A stretch of 64,000 bases of DNA from Dorea formicigenerans (GTDB taxonomy: Bacteria > Bacillota > Clostridia > Lachnospirales > Lachnospiraceae), in NCBI RefSeq assembly GCF_025150245.1, contig NZ_CP102279.1:1051423-1115422 (forward strand), read 5' to 3'. Shown here one piece after another: positions 60,780 to 64,000 of this stretch. The notes under the pieces were generated by a model. That model made no database searches. It was given only the letters and a program-made list of their open reading frames with translations, and was not told the origin of the DNA. Position numbers and translations under genes: made by a program. Position 1 is the stretch's first letter. Each line of letters starts with the position of its first letter.

Positions 60780-62579
60780 TTATTTCCAAATACCAAGATT
60801 AGAAAGTACAGATTCTGTTATTTCGGTAGCCTGACTTCCAGTTGCACTAGAAGAGGATTGAATATTTGTTGCGAAGTAGTAAGTATTATTCGCTGTTTCA
60901 ATGTATCCGATAAACCAGCCATTGACATCTTTACCATTGACACGCCCGGTTCCTGTTTTCCCGTAAAGAGAACCGGAAGAAGTAGTGGAAAGCAGCAGGG
61001 CTTTTTTTACTGCCTGGATATTTTTACTGTCAAAATGAAAATTATTTTGATAGAAATCCTGTAACAATTCCACCTGTTCTATGGGGGATATCTTCAGAGA
61101 GAAATCTGTCCAATAGAGATTTAGATTTGTTCCAGTATTCTGATTCCCATAGTTTATTGTCTGTAAAAATGTTCTTACGGCTTCAAAACCTGCCTGTGAA
61201 TCAATTGCCTGAAAATACCAGTTTACGGAATTATGTATAGCCGAGGTTAAATCTTGATCGGCTTCCCATGAATGAAAAGGATATGGTTCTCCATTCCATG
61301 TGAAAGTGGAATGTTCTGGTGTAATAATTCCAGATTCCAAGCCAAGTAATGCATCATATATTTTATAAGTCGAATTCGGTGATACACGTGTGGAAGCATG
61401 CTCCATATTATAAATATTCCATTTATCAGCAGACTGATCATATAAAACAAAACTTCCGGTGTAGTCCCCAAAATTGGAAGAAAGATTTAGCTGAGTAATA
61501 TTCTTTTCGGTTGTGTCAAAATGATAGCCAGTCTGATCAGAAGCATAAACAGAAAGTATGGGAATGCATCCAATGATGATAGTAGAGACGAATATGCATA
61601 TAAGATATCCACGAATTTTTTGTTTAAAAGTAGGTTGGTGGAATGATGCAATATTTAAAATGCGTCCTTTTAACTGTTTTATATTTCCACTAATTCCCAT
61701 AGTAAGAGGGAATGGAGACAGAGCTATTGTTTCGGCAAAGTTAATCAGTGTATTTCCATATGACTTGTATTCTGTTTCTTTCAATAATTGTAATACAGCA
61801 CTGTCGCAGGCAAGTTCCCGTTCCTGCCGTATTCTTTTTAGAAAATACCAGATTAGGGGATTGAACCAGTAGAAAACATTTACTGTATTTATCAAATATC
61901 CAATTAGAATATCTTTATGCTTGTAGTGCTGCAGTTCATGAAGAAGCATATATCGAATATCAGTTGCGCTTATAGTTCCAGCGTTAAAATCTGAAATCAA
62001 GTGAATTGGAAGATAAATGCGAGGATGCAGGAAACCAGCCAAAACAGGAGATTTCAAAAATGCTGTACTATAAATCGGAATGGTATGCTTGCTGTTCACT
62101 TCGTTTAAACATTCTATATAAAGAACGTTTAGTTCTTCATTTTGAAGAGGTAAAGCAGAACTATGTAAGGCTTTTACTTGTTTTACTGAGCGGTAGAGAA
62201 GAAAAAACATTATGAATATACCGATACTCCAGAAAAATACAAGTAATGTGTGAATAAAAGTTGGTATTTGGGTGCTGACAGAGACAGCAAAATCATTTAT
62301 TTTATCCAAATTATAACCATTACCAGAAAGAAAAGTGGTTTGAATGTCACCATTGGTACTTGAACGGGCTGTCAGCAAATGGCTCCACGATATAGAAGAT
62401 GGGGCAGAGTTTATCGGTAAAAAGGGAACAATTAGAACGGCAAGAAATATAATCGAAAGATTATATTGCATACGTGCGGATAATTGCCTTTGCAATAAAT
62501 TTTTTAATCCCAGTAAACTACCTAAAAAAATACAAATGATGGCATTACAGAGTAAAAATCGAAAACTAAAATATATCAA
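60780..62579 (-). CDS. blaR1: BlaR1/MecR1-type beta-lactam sensor protease
   Basis: 599 residues. Four membrane spans in the first ~345 residues enclose an M56 zinc metalloprotease (H214-E-L-Q-H218, third ligand E254 in RQERELACDS). The extracellular C-terminal domain is a class-D beta-lactamase-like sensor with S403-T-Y-K406 (acylated serine), S451-V-N453 and K541-T-G543. On acylation by a beta-lactam the protease is activated and BlaI is removed. All motifs are intact. It starts 18 bp after the blaI stop in the same operon, converging on the PBP operon. Confidence 0.93.
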   Translation of the reverse strand: MIYFSFRFLLCNAIICIFLGSLLGLKNLLQRQLSARMQYNLSIIFLAVLIVPFLPINSAPSSISWSHLLTARSSTNGDIQTTFLSGNGYNLDKINDFAVSVSTQIPTFIHTLLVFFWSIGIFIMFFLLYRSVKQVKALHSSALPLQNEELNVLYIECLNEVNSKHTIPIYSTAFLKSPVLAGFLHPRIYLPIHLISDFNAGTISATDIRYMLLHELQHYKHKDILIGYLINTVNVFYWFNPLIWYFLKRIRQERELACDSAVLQLLKETEYKSYGNTLINFAETIALSPFPLTMGISGNIKQLKGRILNIASFHQPTFKQKIRGYLICIFVSTIIIGCIPILSVYASDQTGYHFDTTEKNITQLNLSSNFGDYTGSFVLYDQSADKWNIYNMEHASTRVSPNSTYKIYDALLGLESGIITPEHSTFTWNGEPYPFHSWEADQDLTSAIHNSVNWYFQAIDSQAGFEAVRTFLQTINYGNQNTGTNLNLYWTDFSLKISPIEQVELLQDFYQNNFHFDSKNIQAVKKALLLSTTSSGSLYGKTGTGRVNGKDVNGWFIGYIETANNTYYFATNIQSSSSATGSQATEITESVLSNLGIWK

Positions 62580-62597
62580 AATATGCTCCTCCCATGG

Positions 62598-62966
62598 TTA
62601 ATGATTGGAAAGAAGATTCCGTAAGCTGGCAATGTCTTCTTCAGACAATTTATCATCCTCAATGTAAGAGGCAAGCATAGAAGTGATATTACCATTATAA
62701 TATCGCTTTAAAAAAGAATTACTTTCCTGCCGAATATATTCGTCTTCCTTGACCAATGGAGTATAGACAAAAACCCGGCTTTGTTTTTCATAGGTTAGTG
62801 CTTTTTTAGAAACGAGACGTTTAATCAATGTCTGAATTGTTTTAGGACTCCAACGGGAAATTTGTGTTAATTTTTCAGTAATTTCATTGGTGCTGATTGG
62901 TGCGTATTTCCAAACGATTTTCATAACTTCAAATTCAGCTTCTGAAATTTGAGGCAGATTGCTCAT
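62598..62966 (-). CDS. blaI: BlaI/MecI-family repressor
   Basis: 122 residues. Winged helix (ISEAEFEVMKIVWKYAPISTNEITEKLTQISRWSPKTIQTLIKRLVSKKALTYEKQSRVFVYTPLV) followed by the dimerisation helices (EYIRQESNSFLKRYYNGNITSMLASYIED). This is the BlaI/MecI/CopY penicillinase-repressor family. The ATG at 62966 is set by TTGGAGGAATATC; a TTG 15 bases upstream is discarded. An operator copy lies directly upstream, so it represses itself as well as the PBP operon. Confidence 0.93.
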   Translation of the reverse strand: MSNLPQISEAEFEVMKIVWKYAPISTNEITEKLTQISRWSPKTIQTLIKRLVSKKALTYEKQSRVFVYTPLVKEDEYIRQESNSFLKRYYNGNITSMLASYIEDDKLSEEDIASLRNLLSNH

Positions 62967-62983
62967 GTGATATTCCTCCAAAT

Positions 62984-63033
62984 CTTACGTTTGTAATAAA
63001 AATATTATATATCTTAAAAGGTTATTCTGTCAA
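62984..63033 (-). promoter_or_regulatory. blaI-blaR1 promoter with operator at the transcription start
   Basis: On the minus strand: TTGACA (63033-63028), 18 bp, TATAAT (63009-63004), then ATTAC-AAAC-GTAAG (62997-62984) over the expected start. The operator core is the reverse complement of CTTAC-GTTT-GTAAT and equals the half-sites of the palindrome inside the PBP gene. Confidence 0.78.
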
Positions 63034-63049
63034 CGAAATAGGGTACTTG

Positions 63050-63257
63050 ATTACGGAGCATTAAAAATAAATGCGGAATATCGTTCTGTAGAAAGTAATG
63101 GTGAGCTGGTTTGCAGGAAATCATAGAAGACTGTCTGGATGTATTGGAACCATTTATTGAAGAAGTTATTCCAAAAGAGCGGAAAGATCAGTATTATGAT
63201 TATTCAGAAGTGATTGAAATAGACTTAATCCTGGAGGAATATTTCCACGCAGCATGA
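63050..63257 (+). pseudogene. Conjugative-element gene fragment
   Basis: Two short frames with a shift near 63115: YGALKINAEYRSVESNGELVCR, then EIIEDCLDVLEPFIEEVIPKERKDQYYDYSEVIEIDLILEEYFHAA with a stop at 63255. It looks like the tail of a hypothetical protein of a conjugative element, but I cannot name it. Together with the debris at 54.5-56 kb it brackets the PBP/BlaR cassette. Confidence 0.4.
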
Positions 63258-63450
63258 TAAAAAATAGAATAGTAGTGATAGAAAAAAGTATAAATAAGAA
63301 TCGAACATTTGTACTTTTTTCTTGCGTTAATCTATATACTTTCAAAAATTTATTTGATATAATAGGGACTGTTACAAGAACAAACAGTAAAAATATGACA
63401 GGACCGGAGGTTAGTATTTTCAGTATTTCCGAGTGCTGTTTTATCCGCAA
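63166..63450 (-). pseudogene. Possible membrane-protein fragment
   Basis: A 94-codon frame from TTG with two hydrophobic stretches (GPVIFLLFVLVTVPIIS and FLFILFSITTILFFIMLRG). Its last third is antisense to the fragment at 63050-63257. No ribosome site or known family. The true span is probably shorter, or it may be only an AT-rich shadow. Otherwise the stretch 63258-63595 contains an 11-bp inverted repeat and no gene. Confidence 0.25.
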
Positions 63451-63470
63451 ATATTAGTTTTGTGACTTTT

Positions 63471-63530
63471 ATTCGTAACGAGGTGAGAAACACATCTATT
63501 CACTATAAAAATGAGCTTTTCGTTACGAAT
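63471..63530. repeat. 11-bp inverted repeat upstream of the uvrB fragment
   Basis: ATTCGTAACGA (63471-63481) and TCGTTACGAAT (63520-63530), a perfect pair 38 bp apart; a third partial copy, ATACGAAT, follows near 63536. Operator, promoter-flanking site or element end; unassigned. Confidence 0.45.
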
Positions 63531-63595
63531 CTGGATACGAATTTTTGGCTGATATTGGTTGTACTAAAAGTTACAAATGGAGGAATTTACCATGA

Positions 63596-63904
63596 ATGCA
63601 GAAAAAGGACATTCGCAATCCGCTGACAATAGCCAGCTACTTGCTCATAAAAGCCCCATATAAGCCAACCGGAGACCAGCCACAGGCGATTGCAGAGCTT
63701 GTGAAAGGGTTCAAGGAAGGCAATCAATGCCAGACTTTACTAGGGGTTACGGGTTCTGGAAAGACTTTTACGATGGCAAATGTGATTCAGCAATTACAGA
63801 AGCCGACGCTTGTCATCGCTCATAATAAGACGTTAGCAGCTCAGTTGTACGGAGAATTCAAGGAGATGTTCCCTGACAACGCAGTGGAATATTTTGTGTC
63901 CTAG
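63596..63904 (+). pseudogene. uvrB: uvrB N-terminal fragment, truncated at a conserved motif
   Basis: 102 codons. From [20 protein letters not shown] the sequence is canonical UvrB, including the Walker A loop [15 protein letters not shown] and [31 protein letters not shown]. UvrB normally continues YYDYYQPEAYVP; here TAG follows FVS and the DNA beyond 63905 is unrelated and contains TGTTTGGTAC twice. The N-terminus ([19 protein letters not shown]) is also unlike UvrB. A ~650-residue protein is thus cut after ~100 residues. An element inserted in uvrB, continuing past the window, is the likely cause. Confidence 0.8.
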
Positions 63905-64000
63905 TCTGTCTGAGTGTGAAAAAGCTTGATGTTTGGTACTTTTTTGTGTTGTTTGGTACGGATTTTGCGGACGAAATAGCAGGTTACGGACTAGATGATA

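Overview
The window looks like a chromosomal stretch of an anaerobic Clostridia, most likely a Lachnospiraceae (Dorea / Mediterraneibacter / [Ruminococcus]-like). The reasons are an AT-rich sequence with strong GGAGG ribosome sites and TTGNNN-17-TATAAT promoters, a DUF512 radical-SAM protein, a long second RsmH, an anaerobe's oxygen-defence set (rubrerythrin, desulfoferrodoxin, rubredoxin), and several scars of Clostridial conjugative elements. The species cannot be fixed from sequence alone.

Layout. 1-12.7 kb is ordinary core genome: end of a MATE-like transporter, DUF512 protein, NCS2 permease, rsmH, dus, a CPBP membrane protease and gltB-gltD. 12.7-17 kb holds three tandem secreted NlpC/P60 cell-wall hydrolases with coiled-coil N-termini; the first has a perfect WalR-type box upstream of its promoter. 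17-19 kb is rpsB-tsf. 19-25 kb is a small integrative element inserted between tsf and what looks like the tsf terminator. It has TTGGGTA arm sites at both ends, a repressor with operator, DUF961, Rep_trans, xis and int, plus cargo. 25-32 kb is a galactoside module (AraC, lacZ, GPH symporter, AraC), followed by a parvulin and an anion permease.

34.3-44 kb is a scarred region: a broken uvrB start carrying a palindrome-rich repeat, a conjugative-element fragment, then an array of signalling genes with no DNA-binding output. The array has one intact diguanylate cyclase and two intact hybrid kinases. A response regulator/HD-GYP is frameshifted and two hybrid kinases are collapsed by internal deletions. 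A relaxase fragment closes the region.

44.1-53.7 kb is an oxidative-stress and thiol-redox island: bcp-yaaA, perR-rbr-ldh-dfx-rubredoxin, an SDR, thioredoxin, a rhodanese with an amber stop, CoA-disulfide reductase-rhodanese, a Crp-family regulator, and a second thioredoxin with trxB. Three promoters in it carry the same GTGAT-N3-ATCAC palindrome exactly 29 bp upstream of the -10 box. The Crp protein encoded in the island has the matching R-E-x3-R recognition helix, so I read this as a local redox regulon.

53.9-56 kb is conjugative-element debris (MazF toxin, DUF6870 fused to a broken CwlT-like hydrolase). 56.1-63 kb is the most striking unit: a MecA-type class B penicillin-binding protein with two paralogous lipoproteins, facing a complete BlaR1-BlaI pair. 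Three copies of one operator tie the unit together: over the PBP promoter, inside the first codons of the PBP, and at the blaI start. The window ends in a second uvrB N-terminal fragment, cut off at a conserved motif by foreign sequence.
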